DNA of 64,000 nt from Paraburkholderia panacisoli. Its GTDB lineage: Bacteria; Pseudomonadota; Gammaproteobacteria; Burkholderiales; Burkholderiaceae. The notes under the pieces were generated by a model, which was given only the letters and a program-made list of their open reading frames with translations, made no database searches and was not told where the DNA came from. Below, one piece after another: positions 54,327 through 61,682 of this stretch. Location: assembly GCF_008369935.1 (NCBI RefSeq), contig NZ_VTUZ01000027.1, positions 1 through 64,000 on the forward strand. Direction: 5' to 3'. A program made the translations under genes and the position numbers. Position 1 is the first letter of the stretch, and each line of letters opens with the position of its first letter.

Positions 54327-54745
54327 GCTCCCTCGAAACAAAAGAACTCGAGTTCGCGCGCCAGGTGCGCCGTGCGCTCGACGAAAACGCCGCCAGCATT
54401 CCGGCCGCCACCGTCGATCGACTCGCCGCGGCGCGCCGAGCCGCGCTCGCCCGCAAGAAGCCCGAACCCGTCAGCGCGCCGGCGTTCGTGCCCGCTTTCG
54501 CCGGCATGGCGGCCGGTCTGCCGCAAGTCGAAATCCCGCGGCGCCGCCGTTCGCCGCTGCGCCGCTTCGCGCTCGCGTGGCCGCTCGCCGCGCTGGTTGT
54601 GAGCCTTGTCGGCATTGCGTACTGGGAGGACCAGCAGCGCACCGCCGAACTCGCCGATATCGATGCCGCCATGCTTAGCGACGACCTGCCGCTCAATGCC
54701 TATCTCGACCACGGTTTCAACGCGTACCTTTCACGCGCCCATTGA
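54323..54745 (+). CDS. DUF3619 family membrane protein, candidate anti-sigma factor
   Basis: 140 residues. The first 50 are helical and charged (LETKELEFARQVRRALDENA), then a Pro/Arg-rich linker, one membrane helix (FALAWPLAALVVSLVGIAYW, about 87-106) and a short outer part ending NAYLDHGFNAYLSRAH. One-helix topology, translational coupling to the sigma gene and a cytoplasmic helical domain fit an anti-sigma factor. The zinc HxxxCxxC motif of ZAS proteins is missing. Function of DUF3619 is not established. Confidence 0.75.
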   Translation: MSSLETKELEFARQVRRALDENAASIPAATVDRLAAARRAALARKKPEPVSAPAFVPAFAGMAAGLPQVEIPRRRRSPLRRFALAWPLAALVVSLVGIAYWEDQQRTAELADIDAAMLSDDLPLNAYLDHGFNAYLSRAH

Positions 54746-54761
54746 GCGGGAGATTTTTCGG

Positions 54762-55520
54762 GTGAGTTACAAGCGCGGCCTAGCCGTTGTTTTCGGATGC
54801 GCGATCGCGGCCCTGGTGTCGTTCGCGGCGACGTATCCGCGCTTTCACCCGAGCCCGTCGTCGCCCACCGGCGCGCTCGCGCCCGGCGGCAACGCGACCG
54901 CGAGAGCGCCCGCCCCGACGCTAGCCGTCGAATTGCCTGGCCTGCCCGGCAGCAACAGCCCGATGGCATGGTCGCGCCTGAGCGCGGCCGAGCATGTCGC
55001 GCTCGCGCCGTTCGAAGCCCAGTGGGATTCGTTCAGCGACGAACGCAAGCGCAAGTGGATCAAGATCGCATCGCGCTACCCCAAAATGTCGCCCGACGCG
55101 CAAAAGCGCCTGCATGAGCGCATGAGCGAATGGGTGCGCATGACGCCCGATCAGCGGCGCGTCGCCCGCGAAAACTATCAGGTGTCGAAGGAATTATTGC
55201 CGCGCGAGGCACGTCAGAACGCGTGGAAGGCCTATCAGCAGCTGCCCGAGGAACAGAAGGAGCGGCTTGCCGCCAGCGAGCGCAAGCGGCGGCCGAGCGT
55301 CGTCAGCGCGCCGCCGCTCGCGCACAAGGAAATCAAGGGAATCGACCGCATCGTCAACGCGCGCGAGCACGGCGCAAGCGGCCTGGCGGCCGCGAGCGCC
55401 GCGCCGGCGTTGCCGAGTCCGGCGGCCACGCCGGCCATTCCGGCCCCGGGCAGTTTCGTGCCCGCCACGCCGTTGCCGGTGTCGCCGGCCGAAGCGCCGT
55501 CGATCTTCAACGGCTCCTGA
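54762..55520 (+). CDS. DUF3106 domain-containing secreted or membrane-anchored protein
   Basis: 252 residues from GTG 54762, with GGGAG nine bases before. An N-terminal hydrophobic segment (GLAVVFGCAIAALVSFAATY) is a signal anchor. The DUF3106 core (about 70-165) is helical and Trp/Arg-rich: LAPFEAQWDSFSDERKRKWI, MSPDAQKRLHERMSEWVRMT, LPREARQNAWKAYQQLPEEQ. That helical hairpin pattern recalls the periplasmic CpxP/Spy/LTXXQ sensors. The C-terminal 90 residues are Ala/Pro-rich. As the third gene after sigma and DUF3619 it may be the periplasmic sensor of the system (inference). Confidence 0.75.
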   Translation: MSYKRGLAVVFGCAIAALVSFAATYPRFHPSPSSPTGALAPGGNATARAPAPTLAVELPGLPGSNSPMAWSRLSAAEHVALAPFEAQWDSFSDERKRKWIKIASRYPKMSPDAQKRLHERMSEWVRMTPDQRRVARENYQVSKELLPREARQNAWKAYQQLPEEQKERLAASERKRRPSVVSAPPLAHKEIKGIDRIVNAREHGASGLAAASAAPALPSPAATPAIPAPGSFVPATPLPVSPAEAPSIFNGS

Positions 55521-55533
55521 GCGGCGCCCCACC

Positions 55534-56055
55534 GTGTCCCAGCCGCTCGCCACCTCGACCCTGCCCGCCGACGCGCCCGGCACCGCCCCCACCGTTCGCC
55601 GGCGGCTCGCGGCCCTGGTCTACGAAACGCTGATTCTGTTCGGCGTGGTGTTCTTCGCTGGCTATCTGTTCAGCACGCTGACGCAGCAACGCGACGGGCT
55701 GACTCATCACAACCTGCTCGCCGCATGGATCGGCCTCGTGGTCGGCCTGTACTTCGTGTGGTTCTGGACCCACGGCGGCCAGACCCTGCCGATGAAAACC
55801 TGGCGCTTGCGAGTCGTCGCCGCCGACGGCTCGCCGCTCTCCGCCGGCCGGGCGATCGCCCGTTACGTGCTCGCGTGGCTGTGGTTCCTGCCGCCGCTCG
55901 CGCTGCATCCGCTGCTCGGACTGCGCTTGCCGCAGACGCTGGCGATCGCCGGCATCTGGTTCGTGCTGTGGACCGCGACCGGCCTCTTTGGCGCGCAGCG
56001 TCGGTTTCTGCACGACCGGCTTGCGGGCACGCGCGTGATCGCTATGGCGCGCTGA
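55534..56055 (+). CDS. RDD family membrane protein
   Basis: 173 residues from GTG 55534, with weak ribosome-site sequence. RRLAALVYETLILFGVVFFA replaces the Arg-Asp-Asp motif of the family by a degenerate form, and GQTLPMKTWRLRVVAADGSP is the conserved loop. Three membrane helices are predicted. RDD proteins are thought to be transporters or maturation factors in the inner membrane; this member's role is unknown. It is 13 bp downstream of the DUF3106 gene, likely the last gene of the sigma unit. Confidence 0.78.
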   Translation: MSQPLATSTLPADAPGTAPTVRRRLAALVYETLILFGVVFFAGYLFSTLTQQRDGLTHHNLLAAWIGLVVGLYFVWFWTHGGQTLPMKTWRLRVVAADGSPLSAGRAIARYVLAWLWFLPPLALHPLLGLRLPQTLAIAGIWFVLWTATGLFGAQRRFLHDRLAGTRVIAMAR

Positions 56056-56224
56056 GCGACCGCGCCGGGCGGCCACGCCAGGCATGTCTATCACCCTCGG
56101 TTAGCCGCCCGCATCATCCCAGCCGCTGCACGGCTCGCCTCAACCGCTCCCCGTTGCAACGTCACTAGCGTCCGCGCCTGCTCCCCCCCCGCAGTCCCCC
56201 AGCAGTAATAAGAACTTCTCATGA

Positions 56225-56242
56225 CTGTCATGGCACCGTCAC
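56225..56242 (+). promoter_or_regulatory. Pho-box-like PhoB binding site
   Basis: CTGTCAT (56225-56231), GGCA, then CCGTCAC (56236-56242): a perfect first half and a five-of-seven second half of the CTGTCAT-N4-CTGTCAT Pho box, with the exact 11-bp period. It lies 44 bp before the PlcP-like gene. No good -10 follows at the expected distance (AATACG at 56256-56261 is weak). Identification is by eye, supported by the lipid-remodelling content of the operon. Confidence 0.6.
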
Positions 56243-56286
56243 GCGCGCCCGGCCCAATACGGGCACCGCAACTCGACGCGTGAGCC

Positions 56287-57228
56287 ATGGACCACAAAAC
56301 GTCCGCGACTTCCCTGTTCCGCCAGACCGGCCCGAGCGTCGACCCCGTCGCGTTCCGCCCGGACCCGAGCCCGGCTCACCACGGCCTGCCGCTGCCCGTG
56401 ACGCCGCCACGCGACGACCATGCCGCCCATCCCGAAGACGAGCACGCCGACCCGCACCGCTACCGCACCATCTGGCTGTCCGACATCCATCTCGGCTCGA
56501 GCGGCTGCCAGGCGCCCTATCTGCTGGACTTCCTGCGCCACAACGAGTCGGAGTACCTGTACCTCGTCGGCGACATCATCGACGGCTGGCAGTTGAAGAA
56601 AGGCTGGTACTGGCCGCAGGCGCACAACGACGTCGTGCAGAAAGTGCTGCGCAAGGCGCGCAAAGGCACCCAGGTGATCTACGTGCCCGGCAATCACGAC
56701 GAAGCCGCGCGCCAGTTCTGCGACCTCGCGTTCGGCGACATCCACGTGCGCGGCGAAGCGTTTCACACCACGCTCGCCGGCAAGCGTCTGTGGATCGTCC
56801 ACGGCGATCTGTTCGACGGCGTGATCCAGCACGCCAAGTGGCTCGCCTATCTCGGCGACACGCTCTACACGATGATCCTGGTCCTGAACCGCTGGTTCAA
56901 TCGCATCCGCAGCAAGCTCGGCTTTCCGTACTGGTCGCTATCGCAGTACCTGAAGCACCAGGTGAAGAACGCGGTGAACTTCATCTCGTCGTTCGAGAGC
57001 GTGATGACCGACGAAGCGCGCCGCCGCGGCTGCGACGGCGTGGTCTGCGGGCACATTCACAAGGCCGAGATGCGCGACATCGACGGCGTGCTGTATTGCA
57101 ACGACGGCGACTGGGTCGAGAGTCTGTCGGCACTCGTCGAGACCTATGAAGGCGAACTCAAGGTGATCTACTGGACCACGCTGCGCGCTCCGCAGGTCGA
57201 CACGCAGAAGGCCCGGGCGACCGCGTAG
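56287..57228 (+). CDS. plcP: PlcP-like metallophosphoesterase (phospholipase C for lipid remodelling)
   Basis: 313 residues. All calcineurin-like metal motifs are present: WLSDIHLGSSGC (D66, H68), YLVGDIIDGWQL (D96), VPGNHDEAARQF (N136, H137), IVHGDLFDGVIQ (H172) and VCGHIHKAEMRD. Annotation pipelines often call this UDP-2,3-diacylglucosamine hydrolase. However, DIHLGSSGCQAPYLLDFLRH and NAVNFISSFESV are the pattern of PlcP of Sinorhizobium, which frees diacylglycerol from phospholipids when phosphate is low. The N-terminal 55 residues are a His/Pro-rich extension. A GT4 glycosyltransferase follows, as in plcP-agt pairs elsewhere. A Pho-box-like site lies upstream. Confidence 0.75.
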   Translation: MDHKTSATSLFRQTGPSVDPVAFRPDPSPAHHGLPLPVTPPRDDHAAHPEDEHADPHRYRTIWLSDIHLGSSGCQAPYLLDFLRHNESEYLYLVGDIIDGWQLKKGWYWPQAHNDVVQKVLRKARKGTQVIYVPGNHDEAARQFCDLAFGDIHVRGEAFHTTLAGKRLWIVHGDLFDGVIQHAKWLAYLGDTLYTMILVLNRWFNRIRSKLGFPYWSLSQYLKHQVKNAVNFISSFESVMTDEARRRGCDGVVCGHIHKAEMRDIDGVLYCNDGDWVESLSALVETYEGELKVIYWTTLRAPQVDTQKARATA

Positions 57229-57269
57229 TCTTCCTAACTTCCATTGCACCCGAATCGAGGAACAAGCCG

Positions 57270-58301
57270 ATGAAGATCATGATCGTCACCGACGCATGGG
57301 AGCCGCAGGTCAACGGCGTCGTGCGCACGCTGAAAAACACCACGCGCGAACTCACCGCGCTCGGCCATCAAGTCGATCTGCTGACTCCGCTCGAATTCAA
57401 AACGATCCCCTGTCCGACCTATCCGGAGATTCGCCTGTCGCTGCTGCCGCGCCGTAAGCTGCGCGAGCGCATCGCCACGTTCGCGCCCGACGCGCTGCAC
57501 ATCGCCACCGAAGGCCCGCTCGGGATGGCCGCACGCACTTATGCGCTGCGCCACAAGCTGCCGTTCACGACCGCTTATCACACGCGCTTCCCGGAATATG
57601 TGCAGGCGCGCTTCGGCATTCCGCTTGCCGCGACCTACAAGTTCCTGCACTGGTTTCACAAGCCGTCGCTGGCCGTGATGGCGCCCACGCCGGTGGTCAA
57701 ACAGGACCTCGAAAAGTTCGGCTTCACGAATGTCGTGCTGTGGACCCGTGGCGTCGATCTGGAGATCTTTCACCAGATGGACTCGAAGGTGCTCGACACG
57801 GCGCGGCCGATCTTCCTGTACGTCGGACGCGTGGCGGTCGAGAAGAACGTCGAGGCGTTCCTGCGACTCGATCTGCCGGGCTCGAAGTGGGTCGCCGGCG
57901 AAGGCCCCGCGCTTGCCGAATTGAAGTCGCGCTATCCGCGAGCAAACTATCTGGGCGTGCTCACGCAAGCGGAACTGGCGAAGGTGTACGCGGCGGCCGA
58001 CGTGTTCGTGTTCCCGAGCCGCACCGATACCTTCGGCCTCGTGCTGCTCGAAGCGCTCGCGTGCGGCACGCCGGTGGCGGCGTATCCCGTCACCGGTCCG
58101 ATCGACGTGCTGGGCGACGGCGGCGCGGGTGCGATGCATGAAGATCTGCGCGAGGCCTGCCTGGAAGCGCTGAAGATCGATCGCAATCACGCGCGCGCGT
58201 GGGCCGAACGCTTCTCGTGGGCGGCGGCGTCCGCGCAGTTCGCCGCGCATCTGAAGCCGTTGCCGCACGCGTCGTATCGCGAGGAAAGCGCCGCCGCGTG
58301 A
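57270..58301 (+). CDS. GT4 glycosyltransferase, Agt-like (diacylglycerol glycosyltransferase)
   Basis: 343 residues, GT-B fold. The N-terminal MKIMIVTDAWEPQVNGVVRT is the acceptor-side start, and FPSRTDTFGLVLLEALACGT (about 249-268) has the EX7E-like nucleotide-sugar site. Agrobacterium Agt, a relative, transfers sugars to diacylglycerol to make phosphorus-free glycolipids. Placed 41 bp after plcP it would use the diacylglycerol that PlcP releases. Mannosyltransferases such as MgtA/PimB are related, so the sugar and acceptor are inferred. Confidence 0.8.
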   Translation: MKIMIVTDAWEPQVNGVVRTLKNTTRELTALGHQVDLLTPLEFKTIPCPTYPEIRLSLLPRRKLRERIATFAPDALHIATEGPLGMAARTYALRHKLPFTTAYHTRFPEYVQARFGIPLAATYKFLHWFHKPSLAVMAPTPVVKQDLEKFGFTNVVLWTRGVDLEIFHQMDSKVLDTARPIFLYVGRVAVEKNVEAFLRLDLPGSKWVAGEGPALAELKSRYPRANYLGVLTQAELAKVYAAADVFVFPSRTDTFGLVLLEALACGTPVAAYPVTGPIDVLGDGGAGAMHEDLREACLEALKIDRNHARAWAERFSWAAASAQFAAHLKPLPHASYREESAAA

Positions 58302-58322
58302 CGCGGCGCGCGAAGGCCGTCC

Positions 58323-58955
58323 ATGCGAACCAGCCAATCCACGCAATCTGCCGCGAGGCGCGCGTCGAACGGCGCGCTGCGCGCCATCGAGGCCGAGCGC
58401 GATGCCGCCGCCCCCGATCCGTTCGACGACGTCGGCGAACCCGCCACACCGATTCATTCGGAGCATGCACAGGGTATGAACGGCAGCGCCGCTGCGGACC
58501 GCGCCGACGACGCACCACACGAACCGCTCAGTCCCGACGATCCGCTCGCGCCGCTACCCTTCAATCCGTACAAAGGCAATCGCGGACTCACGCGCGCATG
58601 GCACGCGATGAAAAACTCGCTCGCCGGTTTTCGCGTCGCGATTCGCGAGGAGAGCGCGTTTCGTCAGGAACTCACGCTCGCCGCAATCCTGATTCCGTGC
58701 GGGCTGCTGGTGCCGGTCGAGCCGGTGTCGCGCGTGTTGCTGCTCGGCTCGGTGCTGCTGGTGCTGATCGTCGAGTTGCTGAATTCGAGCGTGGAAGCGG
58801 CGATCGACCGGATTTCGCTCGAACGCCACGAACTGTCGCGCCGCGCAAAGGACCTTGGCAGCGCGGCCGTGATGGTCGCGCTCGGCATGTGCGTGATGAC
58901 GTGGGGGTTGATCGTCGGGCCGCTCGTCGCGCGTTGGCTCGGCGCGGTGGTGTGA
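58323..58955 (+). CDS. dgkA: Diacylglycerol kinase
   Basis: 210 residues. The C-terminal 125 residues are the normal DgkA: three membrane helices with the catalytic stretch VELLNSSVEAAIDRIS. The first 80 residues are a hydrophilic Ala/Asp/Pro-rich extension not seen in the usual 120-residue enzyme; an internal ATG at 58476 could give a shorter form, but AAGG six bases before ATG 58323 favours the long one. It phosphorylates diacylglycerol to phosphatidic acid, recycling what PlcP releases. It is 21 bp after the GT4 gene. Confidence 0.88.
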   Translation: MRTSQSTQSAARRASNGALRAIEAERDAAAPDPFDDVGEPATPIHSEHAQGMNGSAAADRADDAPHEPLSPDDPLAPLPFNPYKGNRGLTRAWHAMKNSLAGFRVAIREESAFRQELTLAAILIPCGLLVPVEPVSRVLLLGSVLLVLIVELLNSSVEAAIDRISLERHELSRRAKDLGSAAVMVALGMCVMTWGLIVGPLVARWLGAVV

Positions 58956-59017
58956 CGCCCACGTCGCGCGCGGCGCGTCCCAAAAGCATGAAAACCTTCA
59001 GGATCCGCTTGGTATAA

Positions 59018-59040
59018 GAACGGTCAGTTTATAATCGTTC
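59018..59040 (+). promoter_or_regulatory. TetR gene promoter with inverted-repeat operator
   Basis: GAACG (59018-59022) and CGTTC (59036-59040) are inverted about a perfect -10 TATAAT (59030-59035). A repressor bound there would block its own promoter. TTGGTA 15 bp upstream is a poor -35. The GAACGGTC sequence is shared with the near-palindrome at 17991-18020. A 170-nt leader follows before the TetR start; no riboswitch was recognised. Confidence 0.45.
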
Positions 59041-59213
59041 GATAGTCTCACTGGAAAGCGCCGGGCCGCCCCGTGATTTCCTGGCCCTTCGGGGGGACTT
59101 GGCGCGCAGCGCCAGGTTCAGGGGCGCTCGAACATACCAACCGCATCCGGGTGGAACACGCAGCGGCGGCACGCCGCCGCGCGCCCAGCCCGGCATAACC
59201 AGGGCCGGACGAC

Positions 59214-59939
59214 ATGGAAGCCAAACCTCCCCGCCGCACGCGCGAACGGATTCTCGAACTGTCGTTGAAGCTGTTCAACGAAATCGGCGAGCCGAACGTC
59301 ACGACGACGACGATTGCCGAGGAAATGGAAATCAGTCCAGGCAATCTGTACTACCACTTCCGCAACAAAGACGACATCATCAACAGCATCTTCAGCCAGT
59401 TCGAGCAGGAGATCGAAAAGCGTCTGCGTTTCCCCGACGACCATCGCGCGACCATCGACGAAATGTGGTCGTATCTGCAATACATGGTCGACTTCACGTG
59501 GCGCTACCGTTTCCTGTATCGCGACCTGAACGACCTGCTCGCGCGCAACCGCACGCTCGAAACACACTTCAAGCAGATCATCAGCCACAAGGTGCGTTTT
59601 GCGAGCCAGTTCTGCGAGCAACTCGTCGCGGACGGCGAAATGGTGGTCACGCCGCAAGAGATGCAGGTGATCGCCACCAACGTCGGCGTGATCGGCACGT
59701 ACTGGCTGTCGTATCAGTTCGTGATGAATCCGCGCAAATACAATGAGCAGGAAGCGATCCGCGCGGAGCTGCATCAGGTGAGCGTGCAGATCGTGTCGCT
59801 GATGGCGCCTTATCTGCGCGGCCGCTCGCGGCAGATTTTCGACGACCTCGTGTCCGGCAAGCTGCCCAAGCGCGAGTTCTACGACTACCTGCCGCCGAAG
59901 GAAGGCGCGGCGCCTCGCAACGAATCGAAGGACGTTTGA
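59214..59939 (+). CDS. TetR/AcrR family transcriptional regulator
   Basis: 241 residues. The HTH (about 14-60) reads RERILELSLKLFNEIGEPNV then TIAEEMEISPGNLYYHFRNK, a classic TetR pattern. The ligand domain is long and rich in aromatic residues (YMVDFTWRYRFLYRDLNDLL), fitting an acyl or other hydrophobic ligand. It could regulate itself, since its promoter has an inverted repeat. The LOG-family gene starts 2 bp after its stop and is likely cotranscribed. The target genes are unknown. Confidence 0.9.
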   Translation: MEAKPPRRTRERILELSLKLFNEIGEPNVTTTTIAEEMEISPGNLYYHFRNKDDIINSIFSQFEQEIEKRLRFPDDHRATIDEMWSYLQYMVDFTWRYRFLYRDLNDLLARNRTLETHFKQIISHKVRFASQFCEQLVADGEMVVTPQEMQVIATNVGVIGTYWLSYQFVMNPRKYNEQEAIRAELHQVSVQIVSLMAPYLRGRSRQIFDDLVSGKLPKREFYDYLPPKEGAAPRNESKDV

Positions 59940-59941
59940 GC

Positions 59942-60526
59942 ATGAAGTCGGTGTGTGTGTATTGCGGCTCCGCGAACGGAGCCAAACCGCTGTATACGGA
60001 CGCCGCGCGCGCTTTCGGCCGCGCGCTGGTGCAAGCCGATCTCGCGCTGGTCTATGGCGGCGGCAAGGTCGGGCTGATGGGCGTGATCGCCGACACGGTG
60101 ATGGCCGAAGGCGGCCGCGCGATCGGCGTGATTCCCGAGCTGCTGGTCAACAAGGAAGTCGGCCATAACGGGCTGACCGAGTTGCACGTGGTGCCCGACA
60201 TGCATCAGCGCAAGAAGATGATGGCCGACCTGTCCGACGCGTTCGTTGCGATGCCGGGCGGCGTGGGCACGCTCGAAGAGCTGTTCGAGGTCTATACGTG
60301 GGCGCAGCTCGGCTACCATGGCAAGCCGGTGGCGGTGCTGAATATCGACGGCTTTTACGACCCGTTGATCAGCATGCTACGGCACACGGTGGACGAAGGC
60401 TTCATGCGTAAGACCTATTTCGACATCCTGCAAATAGATGCCGATCCCGTCGCGCTGATCGACAAGCTGCAACGCTATCAGCCGCCCGTCAGCGACAAGT
60501 GGGCGATCAAACGCGACTCGGTCTGA
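59942..60526 (+). CDS. LOG-family (TIGR00730) nucleoside 5'-monophosphate phosphoribohydrolase
   Basis: 194 residues, Rossmann fold. The signature PGGVGTLEELFEVYTWAQLG contains the PGGxGTxxE motif, and LVYGGGKVGLMGVIADTVM is also typical. Members cut cytokinin riboside monophosphates or AMP to the base; they have been called lysine decarboxylases in error. ATG 59942 follows AAGGA and the TetR stop by 2 bp. The stop codon lies inside a 15-bp tandem repeat. Confidence 0.88.
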   Translation: MKSVCVYCGSANGAKPLYTDAARAFGRALVQADLALVYGGGKVGLMGVIADTVMAEGGRAIGVIPELLVNKEVGHNGLTELHVVPDMHQRKKMMADLSDAFVAMPGGVGTLEELFEVYTWAQLGYHGKPVAVLNIDGFYDPLISMLRHTVDEGFMRKTYFDILQIDADPVALIDKLQRYQPPVSDKWAIKRDSV

Positions 60527-60570
60527 CGCGACCCGGTCTGACGCGGCCCGGTCTGACGCGACCCGGTTGA
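60515..60570 (+). repeat. 15-bp tandem repeat across the LOG stop codon
   Basis: Units GACTCGGTCTGACGC, GACCCGGTCTGACGC and GGCCCGGTCTGACGC are followed by 11 bases of a fourth unit. The first unit contains the last codons and the TGA of the LOG gene, so TGA recurs in frame every five codons. Duplication during replication slippage is likely. Confidence 0.85.
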
Positions 60571-60677
60571 ACTTGCCACAGCTCTGAGTGCCCCGCCCTG
60601 ATTCCACTACGCCGCGTTCAGGCGCCTGCAACACCGGCCGCGCTTCGCACGGCCCTCACGCGAACGATGAGGTTGCG

Positions 60678-61424
60678 ATGACGAAAGCCGTTCTGATCAC
60701 TGGTGGCAGCCGCGGCATCGGCCGTGCGACCGCGCGTCTGCTTGGCGCTCGCGGCTGGTTCGTCGGCGTGAACTACGCGCGCAATCTGGCCGCCGCCCGG
60801 GACACCGTCGCCGAAGTCGAGCGCGCCGGCGGCCACGCTTTGGCGATCGAAGGCGACGTCGCCAACGAAGCCGATGTGATCGCGATGTTCGACGCGCTTC
60901 AGCAAAAGTCCGGCCGGCTCGATGCGCTCGTCAACAACGCCGGGATCGTCGCGCCGTCGAGCCAGCTCGCCGACATGGACCTCGCGCGTCTGAAGCGGAT
61001 GTTCGACGTCAACGTGCTCGGCGCGTATCTGTGCGCGCGCGAAGCCGCGCGGCGCATGTCGACGGATCGCGGCGGCGCGGGCGGCGTGATCGTCAACGTT
61101 TCGTCGGCGGCGGCGCGCCTCGGCTCGCCGAACGAATACGTCGACTACGCCGGCTCGAAAGGCGCCGTCGATACGATGACGCTCGGCCTCGCCAAGGAAC
61201 TCGGCCCGCAGGGCGTGCGCGTGAACGCGGTGCGCCCCGGCCTGATCGATACCGAGATCCACGCAAGCGGCGGCAAGCCCGAGCGCGCCGCGCAGCTCGG
61301 CGCGACCACGCCGCTCGGCCGCCCCGGCAGCGCCGGCGAAGTGGCCGAAGCCATCGTCTGGTTGCTGAGCGACGCAGCGTCCTATGTGACGGGCGCGCTA
61401 CTCGACGTTTCCGGCGGACGCTGA
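60678..61424 (+). CDS. SDR family oxidoreductase
   Basis: 248 residues, classical short-chain dehydrogenase. TGGSRGIGRATARLL is the cofactor motif, NNAGIV the structural motif, the catalytic Ser is in IVNVSSAAARLG, and YVDYAGSKGAVDTM is YxxxK. R17-like basic residues near the motif suggest NADPH. It ends VTGALLDVSGGR. GAGG lies five bases before ATG 60678. The substrate is unknown; it stands alone between the LOG gene and the ArnT-like gene. Confidence 0.9.
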   Translation: MTKAVLITGGSRGIGRATARLLGARGWFVGVNYARNLAAARDTVAEVERAGGHALAIEGDVANEADVIAMFDALQQKSGRLDALVNNAGIVAPSSQLADMDLARLKRMFDVNVLGAYLCAREAARRMSTDRGGAGGVIVNVSSAAARLGSPNEYVDYAGSKGAVDTMTLGLAKELGPQGVRVNAVRPGLIDTEIHASGGKPERAAQLGATTPLGRPGSAGEVAEAIVWLLSDAASYVTGALLDVSGGR

Positions 61425-61682
61425 GTCACGCCCGTTTTCAAGGCGCGGCCCGCGGCCGCCCCTTTCCCCCGCGCTTCCCATCCCCCGAACTACGAATTTC
61501 CGTCGATTTGACGACGAGTGCGTGCGTTTGCGCATGTATCGCCAACACATTCGGACTTTTCTGTAATCGGCCGTAATAATTCGCGACTACAATCGCATCC
61601 GATCGCGTGCAATAGCAGGCGACGCACTGCCATAACATCAGTACGCGGCCCATGCCGCCGCGTGCGGCGACCAGAGATTTTC

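Noticed and set aside
56287..57228. Calling the metallophosphoesterase LpxH
   Set aside because: It is longer than the roughly 240 residues of LpxH, its internal motifs follow PlcP, and it sits with a GT4 enzyme and DgkA behind a Pho-box-like site.
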